The position numbers and the translations under genes were made by a program. Below the pieces are notes generated by a model, which was not told the DNA's origin, did no database searches, and saw nothing but the letters and a program-made list of their open reading frames with translations. Source: Maribacter sp. PR1 (GTDB lineage Bacteria; Bacteroidota; Bacteroidia; Flavobacteriales; Flavobacteriaceae). Taken from it: a stretch of 64,000 nucleotides of DNA. Location: NCBI RefSeq assembly GCF_028464145.1, contig NZ_JAQPCG010000007.1, positions 62,001 through 126,000 of the forward strand. The letters are read 5' to 3'. Positions 42,761 through 51,666 of this stretch are shown piece after piece; position 1 is the first letter of the stretch, and each line of letters starts with the position of its first letter.

Positions 42761-43729
42761 ATGCGCGAAGCAGCCTTTGTAAAGCAAAATAAGGACAAAT
42801 GGTCAACTTTTGAAAGCGCTTTGGCTAACAAAACGAATCTGGAGCCGAATGTATTGTCCGATTTATATATAGAGGTCACTGATCATCTCAGCTACGCCAA
42901 AACCTTCTATCCTTCTAGCAATACGGAGTTTTATTTGAATTCTTTGGCCTCACAGGCACATCAGCAAATTTACAAGACCAAAAGGGAGCCCAAGAACAGA
43001 ATTATCGCATTTTGGAAAAGCGAATTCCCTTTAATGTTCAAACAATTTCATAGAGAACTTTTAATAGCTTTTTTGGTTTTTCTTTTTTTTTCATTTGTGG
43101 GTGCCTATTCAGCGGCCAACGAAGGAGATTTTGTGCGTTCTATTTTGGGTGATGCCTATGTGAACATGACCTTGGAAAATATAGAAAAGGGTGACCCTAT
43201 GGCCGTCTACAAACAAATGGGAGAATTCAATATGTTCTTGGGTATTACCATTAATAATATCAGGGTAGCTTTAATGGCTTTCGTTTATGGAATTTTATTA
43301 GGTGTAGGAACGCTCATGGTAATGCTTCAAAATGGCATTATGTTGGGGAGTTTTCAATACTTTTTTTACGAAAAAGGACTTTTATGGGAATCTGTGCGCA
43401 CGATATGGATACATGGCACGATAGAGATTTCGGTAATTATAATTGCAGGATGTGCCGGTCTGGTTTTGGCCAACGGGATGCTTTTTCCAGGAACTTATAC
43501 CCGATTGGAATCTTTTAAAAGAGGAGTAAAGAGTGGGCTTAAAATAATGGTAAGTACCGTACCCTTTTTTATAGTAGCAGGATTTTTGGAGGGCTTTGTA
43601 ACCCGGCATACCGAAATGCCCGACTGGCTAGCTGTTCTAATTATTTTAGGTTCTTTGGCACTAATACTTTTTTACTACGTTATATATCCATACCAAATCC
43701 GTAAAAAGCATGAAGCCGAATTATATTGA
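42761..43729 (+). CDS. SpoIIM-like membrane protein
   Basis: A 322-residue protein. A cytoplasmic N-terminal part of about 95 residues (FESALANKTNLEPNVLSDLYIEVTDHLSYAKT) precedes a membrane domain with five or six segments. Family features are ITINNIRVALMAFVYGILLGVG and WIHGTIEISVIIIAGCAGLVLANG. It matches the stage II sporulation protein M family, which is widespread in non-sporulating bacteria beside MoxR operons. Its last 20 nt overlap the next gene. It probably forms a membrane complex with RDD and DUF4129 partners (inference). Confidence 0.9.
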   Translation: MREAAFVKQNKDKWSTFESALANKTNLEPNVLSDLYIEVTDHLSYAKTFYPSSNTEFYLNSLASQAHQQIYKTKREPKNRIIAFWKSEFPLMFKQFHRELLIAFLVFLFFSFVGAYSAANEGDFVRSILGDAYVNMTLENIEKGDPMAVYKQMGEFNMFLGITINNIRVALMAFVYGILLGVGTLMVMLQNGIMLGSFQYFFYEKGLLWESVRTIWIHGTIEISVIIIAGCAGLVLANGMLFPGTYTRLESFKRGVKSGLKIMVSTVPFFIVAGFLEGFVTRHTEMPDWLAVLIILGSLALILFYYVIYPYQIRKKHEAELY

Positions 43730-44594
43730 GTTGAAAAAACAACGAGAGCTAGGCGAAATCCTTTCCGATACTTTTGCCTTTTTAAGGGCCGAGTTCAAAC
43801 CCTTTTTTGGTACATTTTTTAAGATTGTTGGTCCTTTTTTGGCTGTTATGATCGTTGCCTTGGTAGCTTACATATACTTTATAGGTAACAACGTTAATTT
43901 CATGATTATACAAACAGATAACGATGCAGCCGGCATAGCGACAATGTTTATCGTCGGACTTGTATACATCTTATCTATAATTGCGGTCTACACCATGTCA
44001 CAATCTACCGTTCTACACTATATAAAATCCTATAATGCAGGCCAAGGGCAAACCGATTTTGAAACCATAAAAAAAGAAGTATATGGTAGTTTTTGGAGTT
44101 TTATCGGACTTGGAATTATAGTAGGTCTTTCCCTTTTTGTTGGCTTCATCTTATGTATTATTCCTGGTATTTATCTCTACGTACCCTTGGTCCTTTCTTT
44201 CAGTATTATGGTTTTTGATAAAATGGGGCCAACGGATGCCTACAATGAAGGATTTAAATTAGTAAAGGATGAATGGTGGATTACCTTCGCCACACTTTTT
44301 ATTATAGGGATCATTCTATATATTGCCGCATTGGCATTTTCAATTCCCACGGTTATTTACCAGTGGCTAAAAATGGGGATATTTTCAGGAGAAATGGATG
44401 CGGAAAGTGTACTTAATGCGACCACGGACCCCTTCTATATTCTTTTTAATGTAATAAGTACAATTGCACAGTTTCTTTTAAACCTTATAAGTATAATTGC
44501 TACTGCATTGATTTATTTTAACCTCAACGAAAAGAAGAATTTTACCGGAACTTTTGAACGCATAGAAAGTTTGGGCAAATCATCAGAAGAATAA
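43710..44594 (+). CDS. polytopic membrane protein of the MoxR/DUF58 operon
   Basis: A 294-residue protein with about six hydrophobic segments. GEILSDTFAFLRAEFKPFF leads into the first helix. FSIMVFDKMGPTDAYNEGFKLVKDEWWITF in the middle resembles the glycerophosphodiesterase membrane-domain group. It has no soluble catalytic domain. It starts inside the SpoIIM-like gene and ends 1 nt before the DUF4129 gene, so it is tightly coupled to both. The function is unknown; a scaffold or gating subunit would fit. Some relatives are called DUF7544 or YciC-like, which I cannot confirm. Confidence 0.8.
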   Translation: MKPNYIELKKQRELGEILSDTFAFLRAEFKPFFGTFFKIVGPFLAVMIVALVAYIYFIGNNVNFMIIQTDNDAAGIATMFIVGLVYILSIIAVYTMSQSTVLHYIKSYNAGQGQTDFETIKKEVYGSFWSFIGLGIIVGLSLFVGFILCIIPGIYLYVPLVLSFSIMVFDKMGPTDAYNEGFKLVKDEWWITFATLFIIGIILYIAALAFSIPTVIYQWLKMGIFSGEMDAESVLNATTDPFYILFNVISTIAQFLLNLISIIATALIYFNLNEKKNFTGTFERIESLGKSSEE

Positions 44595-44595
44595 C

Positions 44596-45333
44596 ATGAC
44601 AAAACAGATCATGTGGACAATCTTTGCGTTAATGGGCAACTTACTATTTGCTCAGCAGGATTCCCTTATGGTCAAGTATGACACCACCGAAATAGTGACG
44701 GAAACTATCGAGGAATCCGACTTAGAGGTTTTTAAAAACGATCCAAAATTCGATTATGAAATAGTTAAAAAAACAGATCCGGATTGGTGGGTTTCCTTTA
44801 AAAATTGGCTTGGTGGTGTTTTAATGAAAATCTTTGAATGGATCTTTGGTATTGAAAAAGCTACCGGAGCCTTTAATTCGTTCTTAAGTATTTTGCCCTA
44901 TTTACTTCTGGGTGTTCTTATTTTTATTTTAATAAAGTTTTTTCTCAACATAAACTCGAGATCCATTAAGAATGCTCGAAAAAATCAGGCCTTGGTCAGC
45001 TTGTCCGAAGAAGAGCATATTATCAAAAATGAAAATATTGAGTCTCTCATTGAAAAAGCCTTATCTGATAATGACTACCGTTTGGCGATACGATATTATT
45101 ACTTATTGATTCTTCAGTTAATGACGGATAAGGATATTATAAAATGGGAATTACAAAAGACCAATGAGGACTATTTAACGGAAATTTCCGAGGCCAAACT
45201 ACAGGACTCTTTCAGCGCAATTACACGTTTCTATAATTACATTTGGTATGGGGATTTTCCATTGGATGAACCGAAATTTAATAGAGTGGTTACTTCTTTT
45301 GTTGCTCTAAAAAAAGTACTATACAATGCGTAA
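44596..45333 (+). CDS. DUF4129 domain membrane protein
   Basis: A 245-residue protein with a signal-like N-terminus (about residues 1-20), a periplasmic stretch, one membrane segment near residues 98-116 (ILPYLLLGVLIFILIKFFL) and a cytoplasmic DUF4129 domain (about 150-240). The domain shows IEKALSDNDYRLAIRYYYLLILQLM and TRFYNYIWYGDFPLD. This domain is typical of MoxR/DUF58 operons and of some transglutaminase-like proteins. The start is 1 nt after the preceding stop and the end overlaps the next gene by 8 nt. It is probably a structural membrane subunit. Confidence 0.85.
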   Translation: MTKQIMWTIFALMGNLLFAQQDSLMVKYDTTEIVTETIEESDLEVFKNDPKFDYEIVKKTDPDWWVSFKNWLGGVLMKIFEWIFGIEKATGAFNSFLSILPYLLLGVLIFILIKFFLNINSRSIKNARKNQALVSLSEEEHIIKNENIESLIEKALSDNDYRLAIRYYYLLILQLMTDKDIIKWELQKTNEDYLTEISEAKLQDSFSAITRFYNYIWYGDFPLDEPKFNRVVTSFVALKKVLYNA

Positions 45334-46546
45334 AAAAGGGCTTCCTTATATCATCACAGCTCTTATCCTTATCGCAGGACTCATGCTTTTACAATATAGC
45401 AAACCAAAAAATATAAACTGGTTCGAGTCTTATGTTAGAACTCATAAAATCCCCTACGGCACCTTTGTGGCAAATGAACTTATAGAAAATCAGTTATTTC
45501 AGGAAAAAGTGCAACAGGTGTATTTACCTCCTTATGAATTCCTTTCTAACAATGATTCCTTAAATGGAATATATGTATTTGTTAACAACGACGTTTCCTT
45601 TGAAAAGGCTGAGTTAAACCGTTTGCTAAATTGGACGGCACTGGGCAATACCCTATTTATAGCCTCTGAAAGTTTTGAGAAAAAATTTAGGGATACACTA
45701 AATTTTGAAACAGGAGTTGTATACGGAGGATTTGAGGTAGCCCAAAAACAAGAACATCAATTGGTGAACCCTATGCTAAAAGGGAAACAACCATTTACTT
45801 ATGAAAAAGAAAACTACGTCACCGTATTTAATGAAATAGATAGCGTAAAAATGTCGGTATTAGCTACTGTTCAAACACCCAAAGACAAACCCGAAGAATA
45901 TATAGAAAATATTACGGCAGTAAAAAGACCATTTGGGAAAGGAGAAATAATTTTATCTACTTTTCCAAAGGCATTCACCAACTATTTCATATTAGAAAAA
46001 GACAACAAAGACTATACTGCCGGGCTGTTCTCCTATTTTCACAATAGAGAAAAGATTTACATGGACAATTATCATAAAAGTGGAAAAGCATTTTATACCT
46101 CTCCAATGTATATCTTTCTAAATACGAAAGAGCTTAAATGGGCCTATTATCTAATCCTAATTGGCGGGTTAATCTACATCATTTTTGAAGGCAAGAGAAA
46201 ACAACGACCTATTCCCGTGGTGAAACCTTTACAGAACCAGACAATGGCCTTTACAAGGACGATATCGGATATGTACTTTGAAAAGGGCGATAGAAATTCA
46301 ATCGCTGAACACAAAATCAACTATTTCCTTAATTACATTAAAAGTCGATATTACTTGACCAACATATCCCAAGAAGATGAATTTTATAAGAAAATATCGG
46401 GCAGAAGCGGAAATACCATAGGCGAAACAAAAACACTTTTCAACTTCATGGATGAGCTTAGGAATAGTCCCTTAGTGTCTGAAAGTCAACTCATAAAACT
46501 TAATAAATTGATTCAAAAATTTAAATCTGATAGTGATGGAAAATAA
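45326..46546 (+). CDS. DUF4350 domain membrane protein
   Basis: A 406-residue protein with an N-terminal membrane segment (about residues 5-24), a large extracytoplasmic region holding the DUF4350 domain (about 38-220: YGTFVANELIENQ, LNRLLNWTALGNTLFIASESF) and a second segment near 272-290 (WAYYLILIGGLIYIIFEG). A cytoplasmic tail with IAEHKINYFLNYIKSRYYL follows. It is a usual member of MoxR/DUF58 loci. It overlaps both neighbours. The DUF4350 fold resembles a glutamine-amidotransferase-like or substrate-binding domain, but no catalytic triad is obvious here. The role is unknown. Confidence 0.85.
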   Translation: MRKKGLPYIITALILIAGLMLLQYSKPKNINWFESYVRTHKIPYGTFVANELIENQLFQEKVQQVYLPPYEFLSNNDSLNGIYVFVNNDVSFEKAELNRLLNWTALGNTLFIASESFEKKFRDTLNFETGVVYGGFEVAQKQEHQLVNPMLKGKQPFTYEKENYVTVFNEIDSVKMSVLATVQTPKDKPEEYIENITAVKRPFGKGEIILSTFPKAFTNYFILEKDNKDYTAGLFSYFHNREKIYMDNYHKSGKAFYTSPMYIFLNTKELKWAYYLILIGGLIYIIFEGKRKQRPIPVVKPLQNQTMAFTRTISDMYFEKGDRNSIAEHKINYFLNYIKSRYYLTNISQEDEFYKKISGRSGNTIGETKTLFNFMDELRNSPLVSESQLIKLNKLIQKFKSDSDGK

Positions 46547-47534
46547 CGATGAAAATACAGATGATCTACACTTTGATAATAGAATTCCCTTGGCTAATCT
46601 CCAAAAGGCCGTAGGTGATATAAAAAAGGAACTTGCAAAAGTTATCGTAGGGCAAGAAAATTTCATAGAGCTATTAATAGTTTCCCTTTTGGTAAATGGC
46701 CATGTCTTAATTGAAGGAGTCCCCGGAGTTGCCAAAACCATTACCGCGAAACTTTTTGCAAAAACATTGAAAACAGGTTTCAGCAGAATCCAGTTTACCC
46801 CTGACCTTATGCCAAGTGATATTCTTGGAACATCGGTTTTCAATGCAAAAATATCGGATTTCGAATTTAAGAAAGGACCTATCTTCTCCAATATTATACT
46901 TATCGATGAAATTAACAGGGCCCCTGCAAAAACACAGGCCGCTATGTTTGAAACAATGGAGGAAAAGCAAGTAACCATGGACGGCATCACCTATTCGATG
47001 TCTTCGCCCTTTATGGTACTTGCGACCCAAAATCCCATAGAACAGGAAGGCACCTATGCCCTTCCAGAAGCACAATTGGATAGATTTCTATTTAAGATAA
47101 AAATATCCTACCCCAAACCTACCGAGGAGGTTTTGATATTAAAAACGCACCATGAAAGAAAAGGGTCGCTTCCACAAACTATGATCAAGGATATTCTAGA
47201 CCCTAAGCAATTGCAGGTTTTTAAAGAACAAATACAGGAAATTCTGGTCGAGGAAAAAATATTCAAATATATCACCGAAGTAGTTTCAAAAACGCGAAAC
47301 CATCCTCATCTGTATCTGGGAGGTTCCCCCAGGGCCTCAATTGCCGCCCTCAATAGTGCCAAAGCTTTTGCGGCAATAAACGGAAGGGATTTTGTAACTC
47401 CGGAAGATGTTAAAAAAGCATTGGTCCCTGTGCTAAACCACAGAGTAATCCTTACCCCGGAGCGTGAAATGGAGGGAATGTCCACAGAAAACGTAATCCA
47501 AATGATTATTGAGAGTGTAGAAATTCCAAGATAA
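46536..47534 (+). CDS. MoxR family AAA+ ATPase
   Basis: A 332-residue AAA+ ATPase of the MoxR clade. The Walker A motif is GVPGVAKT near residues 67-74, Walker B is ILIDEINRAPAKTQAAMFETMEEKQ near 125-149, and sensor 1 is VLATQNPIEQEGTYALPEAQLDRF. These are MoxR hallmarks. MoxR proteins act as chaperones on partners bearing von Willebrand-type or DUF58 domains. The start may be GTG at 46533 or ATG at 46536. It overlaps the DUF4350 gene and abuts the DUF58 gene directly, consistent with one complex. Confidence 0.94.
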   Translation: MENNDENTDDLHFDNRIPLANLQKAVGDIKKELAKVIVGQENFIELLIVSLLVNGHVLIEGVPGVAKTITAKLFAKTLKTGFSRIQFTPDLMPSDILGTSVFNAKISDFEFKKGPIFSNIILIDEINRAPAKTQAAMFETMEEKQVTMDGITYSMSSPFMVLATQNPIEQEGTYALPEAQLDRFLFKIKISYPKPTEEVLILKTHHERKGSLPQTMIKDILDPKQLQVFKEQIQEILVEEKIFKYITEVVSKTRNHPHLYLGGSPRASIAALNSAKAFAAINGRDFVTPEDVKKALVPVLNHRVILTPEREMEGMSTENVIQMIIESVEIPR

Positions 47535-48866
47535 ATGAACTTTATAAGGTCCTTTTATATCAATAACGTTTTCTTTAGGTACATCTCCGTCCTAGCAGGC
47601 TGTTTTGTGCTGTCTTATTGGATTAAGTTCCTTTACCCAATTGCTTGGCTACTTACACTTTTATTAATTGGCCTATTTCTATTTGATGTCTTTCTATTGT
47701 ATGCAACAGGGACCGGAATAAAGGCAGAAAGGAAACTCCCAAAAAAACTATCCAATAGTGATATTAATCCTATAAAAATATTCTTTGAAACCCGATATGG
47801 TTTTAAAACCCATGTTTCGATTATAGATGAACTTCCCGTTCAATTTCAAAAAAGGGACTTCAACTTTGAAAGCTCAATTATAAAAGGTGATAAAAAGCAA
47901 TTCGATTATGAAGTCAGACCAGTGGACCGTGGAGAGTATGTATTTGGAAACTTAATCGTTTTTGCCTCATCTCCCTTACGAATTGTAAAACGGAAATTCA
48001 TGTTCCAAAAAGACCAAATGGTACCGGTATATCCCTCCATTATTCAGATGCAGCAATACGATTTTTTGGCGATCAGCAATAGACTTTCTTCCGTAGGTCT
48101 GAAAAAAATTAGGAAGATTGGCCATACCCAGGAATTTGAGCAAATAAAAGAATATGTTCAGGGAGATGATATCCGAACACTGAATTGGAAAGCCACGGCA
48201 AAGCAGAGCCAATTAATGGTAAATCAATATCAAGATGAAAAATCACAACCAGTATACTCCATCATAGATACAGGTAGAGTTATGAAAATGCCCTTTAATG
48301 AATTAAAACTATTAGACTATGCAATTAATAGTTGTCTTGCTTTTTCCAATGTAACATTAAAAAGGAACGATAAAACGGGTTTAATCGCATTTTCTAAGAA
48401 CATCGAAACTTACGTGCCTGCTATTCAAAAAATTACACATTTAAATACAATACTAGAAAAACTTTATAATATTGGAAATAGCTTTACGGACTCGGACTTT
48501 GGATTGCTTTACGGACATATTAAAAGAAAAATAACGCATCGAAGCCTACTTTTGCTTTACACCAATTTTGAACATATTTCCGCGTTAAAAAGACAGCTAC
48601 CCTATCTTTTGGCCTTATCCAAAAAACATATGCTTGTGGTTATATTCTTCGAAAATTCCGAATTGGAAAAATTGATCAGTACTGATGCGGAAAATATACA
48701 GGCTATTTATCACAAAAGCATCGCAGAGAAATTTTCCCTGGATAAAAAACTCATGCAAAAGGAACTAGAAAAGTATGGAATACAGACTGTTTTAACAAAA
48801 CCAGAGGAACTGACCATAAAAGCCATTAATAAATACCTTGAGATTAAGGCCAGGGGATTATTATAG
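47535..48866 (+). CDS. DUF58 domain-containing membrane protein
   Basis: A 443-residue protein with two N-terminal membrane segments (about residues 14-58) and an extracytoplasmic-type region. The DUF58 signature DDIRTLNWKATAKQSQLMVNQY is near residue 214. A von Willebrand-like Rossmann half follows (VYSIIDTGRVM, TGLIAFSKNIETYVPAI, LLLYTNFEHISALKR). DUF58 proteins are the usual clients of MoxR ATPases. It begins at the base after the MoxR stop. It is the last gene of the operon, with 2 nt to the convergent gene. Confidence 0.92.
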   Translation: MNFIRSFYINNVFFRYISVLAGCFVLSYWIKFLYPIAWLLTLLLIGLFLFDVFLLYATGTGIKAERKLPKKLSNSDINPIKIFFETRYGFKTHVSIIDELPVQFQKRDFNFESSIIKGDKKQFDYEVRPVDRGEYVFGNLIVFASSPLRIVKRKFMFQKDQMVPVYPSIIQMQQYDFLAISNRLSSVGLKKIRKIGHTQEFEQIKEYVQGDDIRTLNWKATAKQSQLMVNQYQDEKSQPVYSIIDTGRVMKMPFNELKLLDYAINSCLAFSNVTLKRNDKTGLIAFSKNIETYVPAIQKITHLNTILEKLYNIGNSFTDSDFGLLYGHIKRKITHRSLLLLYTNFEHISALKRQLPYLLALSKKHMLVVIFFENSELEKLISTDAENIQAIYHKSIAEKFSLDKKLMQKELEKYGIQTVLTKPEELTIKAINKYLEIKARGLL

Positions 48867-48868
48867 GG

Positions 48869-49333
48869 CTACTCCAAAAAATAAGAGATTTGTATTTCAG
48901 ATTGAATACTGCCTGAACCATTTTCGTTCACCAAAGGAAGAAATGAGTTATTCGAATTGTTTTCGTAGGCAACCAAACATCCACGATTTCTACCCGACCT
49001 ACTACTTCTACGATAGGTATTTTTAAAAAGTAATTCCAACGCTAATCCAGAAATAACGCCTCCTAGAGTGGTGTACATCACATCATCAGTCTGCCATATT
49101 CCCGAATTAGATTTATCATAGGCTTCCTTTGCAAGACCTGCCGCTAAACTACTGGCAACAGCTCCAGCCCATGTCCAGCCCCTTTGTCCAGGAAAAATTT
49201 TGTTCGCCGTATAACCTCCAACACCGCCAATAACGACTCCTGCCCCAACATGTTTTGCTGCATTGTTAAAGTCCTGTGCAAAAATTAAGGATACATTTAA
49301 ACTTAGAAATAAAAAAAACGAACTTATTTTCAT
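48869..49333 (-). CDS. exported glycine-rich hypothetical protein
   Basis: A 154-residue protein with a signal peptide (about residues 1-19, ending IFAQ). A Gly/Ala-rich middle has GAGVVIGGVGGYTANKIFPGQRGWTWAGAVASSLAAGLAKEAYD, and GGVISGLALELLF near residue 95. The distribution recalls the YfiM / DUF2279 predicted lipoprotein group, which is only an impression. The C-terminus is polar and basic. It converges with the DUF58 gene (2-nt gap). The function is unknown. Confidence 0.7.
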   Translation of the reverse strand: MKISSFFLFLSLNVSLIFAQDFNNAAKHVGAGVVIGGVGGYTANKIFPGQRGWTWAGAVASSLAAGLAKEAYDKSNSGIWQTDDVMYTTLGGVISGLALELLFKNTYRRSSRSGRNRGCLVAYENNSNNSFLPLVNENGSGSIQSEIQISYFLE

Positions 49334-49542
49334 TACTAGTACTTATTGCTTATCTGTTATTCTGCTTAACGTTGAAAACAACTTTTAATTTTACTTAATC
49401 GACGAAGCGCAAATGACCTCGTTTATTGTTTTCCAATTGAGTAAAAAGTATGTACTTTCTAAAACACCTAATTTCTGTTTTAAAACACAAAACTGGTGTA
49501 AATAATTAATGGATTTACGACTAAAATGGAAATAGAAACAAT

Positions 49543-50256
49543 ATGAGAACGATAATACATAAAGCAGAAAGCAGAGGACATGCAAATCATGGTTGGTTAA
49601 ACTCCTATCACAGTTTTAGTTTTGCCAATTATTACGATCCGGAACGAATGAACTTTGGCGCACTTAGGGTTCTAAATGATGATACCGTTTCAGAAGGCCG
49701 TGGTTTTGGAACACATCCACACAAAAACATGGAAATAATTTCAATTCCCTTGGAAGGTGATTTGAAACACATGGACAATATGGGTAATTCAACCATTATT
49801 AAGGAAGGAGATATTCAGGTAATGTCTGCAGGAACCGGGGTGGAGCATAGTGAATACAATAAAAACAAGGATACCCAAGTCAAGTTTTTACAAATTTGGA
49901 TTTTTCCCGATAAAAAAAATGTTACCCCAAGATATGATCAAATTTCTATTGAAGACATAAAAATTAAAAACAAATTATATCAGATACTTTCACCCAACCC
50001 AGATGACCAAGGAGTATGGGTACATCAAAATGCATGGTTTCATTTAGGTGATTTCGAAGAAGGTTCTTCTGATACCTATTCATTTAAATCTGAAGGAAAC
50101 GGAGCCTATGTTTTTGTTTTGGATGGAGAATTGAATATCAATGAGACGGAATTAAATAAACGGGATGGACTAGGTATTTGGGAAACTGATTCTTTTGTCA
50201 TAGAGGCTAAAACAGTTTCGAAGTTCTTGGTCATTGAGGTTCCTATGGAATTCTAA
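49543..50256 (+). CDS. pirin family protein
   Basis: A 237-residue bicupin of the pirin family. The metal-binding strand is FGTHPHKNMEIISIPLEG (residues 53-70), followed by HMDNMGNSTIIKEGDIQVMSAGTGVEHSEYN with the fourth ligand. SFANYYDPERMNFG is also diagnostic. The C-terminal cupin is degenerate. Some bacterial pirins have quercetinase activity or act in regulation; the substrate here is unknown. It has a strong terminator and stands alone. Confidence 0.93.
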   Translation: MRTIIHKAESRGHANHGWLNSYHSFSFANYYDPERMNFGALRVLNDDTVSEGRGFGTHPHKNMEIISIPLEGDLKHMDNMGNSTIIKEGDIQVMSAGTGVEHSEYNKNKDTQVKFLQIWIFPDKKNVTPRYDQISIEDIKIKNKLYQILSPNPDDQGVWVHQNAWFHLGDFEEGSSDTYSFKSEGNGAYVFVLDGELNINETELNKRDGLGIWETDSFVIEAKTVSKFLVIEVPMEF

Positions 50257-50300
50257 AACCTGGTCCCTATTAATTTTTTAACCACATTAATATTTATAAC

Positions 50301-50330
50301 AAAAGATGTCAGATTGGCATCTTTTTTTTT
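50301..50330 (+). terminator. terminator of pirin gene
   Basis: AAAAGATGTC, loop AGATT, GGCATCTTTTTTTTT. It is a 10-bp stem with one G-U pair and a long T run, 45 nt after the stop. Confidence 0.85.
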
Positions 50331-50359
50331 AAAGGTAAGAACACGTCTTTACTTACCCG

Positions 50360-50367
50360 TAAGTTTG
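50360..50367 (+). promoter_or_regulatory. -7 box upstream of Gfo/Idh gene
   Basis: TAAGTTTG matches TAnnTTTG, 26 nt before the ATG at 50394. No well-spaced TTG lies upstream. Confidence 0.45.
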
Positions 50368-50393
50368 GTATATTTAAGGAAAACTGGATAATT

Positions 50394-51491
50394 ATGAAAA
50401 ATCTATGCGTTGCTATAATCTTTCTATATCTCGTCAGCCCGAGTATAGCTCAGGAAGCCACTTTAAGGTTAGGTGTCGCCGGACTTACACATGGACATGT
50501 TGGTTGGATTTTAGGCCGCGGACCTCATTCGGATATCAACATGGTGGGTATCGTAGAGCAGAATAAGGAGTTGGCCCAAAGACTTTCCAAACAATATGGT
50601 TTTTCCATGGATATGGTTTTTGATAGTATGGAAGAAATGATAAAATCTACGAAACCGGACGCTGTTGCAGCCTTTGGTAACATAAAGGAACATTTAGCTG
50701 TAGTAGAGGCCTGTGCCCCAAAAGGAGTTCATGTTATGGTAGAAAAGCCACTAGCCATTAGTTTAGAAGATGCCCGGAAAATTGAGGCTTTAGCAAAAAA
50801 ATACAATATTCATGTGCTTACGAACTATGAAACCTCCTGGTATGAAACCAATTTTAAAGCCAAAAATTTGTTGGAAGAAGAAAAAATTGGGGATTTAAGA
50901 AAAGTGATTATTCGAGATGGTCATAAGGGCCCTAAGAAAATTGGGGTATCCCCTGAGTTTTTGGAATGGCTAACAGACCCAAATCTAAATGGCGGTGGGG
51001 CAATAATGGATTTTGGTTGTTATGGGGCCAATTTAATGACTTGGTTAAAGAATGGAGAAAAACCAAAGACAGTTACCGCCGTAACGCAACAATTACAAGC
51101 AGAAAACAATCCCAATGTTGATGATGATGCAACTATCATACTTACCTATAACAGTACCATGGCAATACTGGAACCTTCGTGGAATTGGCCAATTGGAAGA
51201 AAGGATATGGAATTGTTTGGGGAAAATGGAGCCATTTATTCGGATAATGCCAACCAATTAAGAATAAGAATATCTACGGGGTACAGCAGTTTTACTGAAG
51301 AAACCCTATTATTTAATGACCGACCTAGACCTTATGATGATCCATTTTCTGTGTTTGCTTCAGTTATTAATGGTTCCTTGGAACTAGAACCTTATGGTCC
51401 ATATACTTTGGAAAATAATATGATCACAATGGAAATTTTGCAGGCCTCGGTTGAAAGTTCAAAGTCCGGTAAGACCATACATATTGATTAA
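50394..51491 (+). CDS. Gfo/Idh/MocA oxidoreductase with Sec-type signal peptide
   Basis: A 365-residue protein. The first 20 residues (MKNLCVAIIFLYLVSPSIAQ) are a clear signal peptide without a twin-arginine motif. A Rossmann strand LRLGVAGLTHGHVGWIL follows, then the family motif VMVEKPLAIS near residues 115-124. A C-terminal alpha/beta domain has MDFGCYGANLMTWL. Such enzymes bind NAD(P) tightly and oxidise or epimerise sugars and inositols. Export of an NAD-dependent enzyme by Sec is unusual, so the cofactor would have to be bound outside or be replaced. It begins the exported enzyme group up to 58771. Confidence 0.88.
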   Translation: MKNLCVAIIFLYLVSPSIAQEATLRLGVAGLTHGHVGWILGRGPHSDINMVGIVEQNKELAQRLSKQYGFSMDMVFDSMEEMIKSTKPDAVAAFGNIKEHLAVVEACAPKGVHVMVEKPLAISLEDARKIEALAKKYNIHVLTNYETSWYETNFKAKNLLEEEKIGDLRKVIIRDGHKGPKKIGVSPEFLEWLTDPNLNGGGAIMDFGCYGANLMTWLKNGEKPKTVTAVTQQLQAENNPNVDDDATIILTYNSTMAILEPSWNWPIGRKDMELFGENGAIYSDNANQLRIRISTGYSSFTEETLLFNDRPRPYDDPFSVFASVINGSLELEPYGPYTLENNMITMEILQASVESSKSGKTIHID

Positions 51492-51666
51492 AAATAGGAC
51501 ACCACTTTTTATAGGTTCTATGATCATATCGTAAAATTCGAGTTTAAAATTTAAGACTAATAGTCAAAGTTCGCGCATGGAACACTATTGAACTAAAAAG
51601 AATAATACCGTTCTTTCCAATCTAAAATTATTAATTAACTTCATTTCAATTTCTTTAATCAACATT

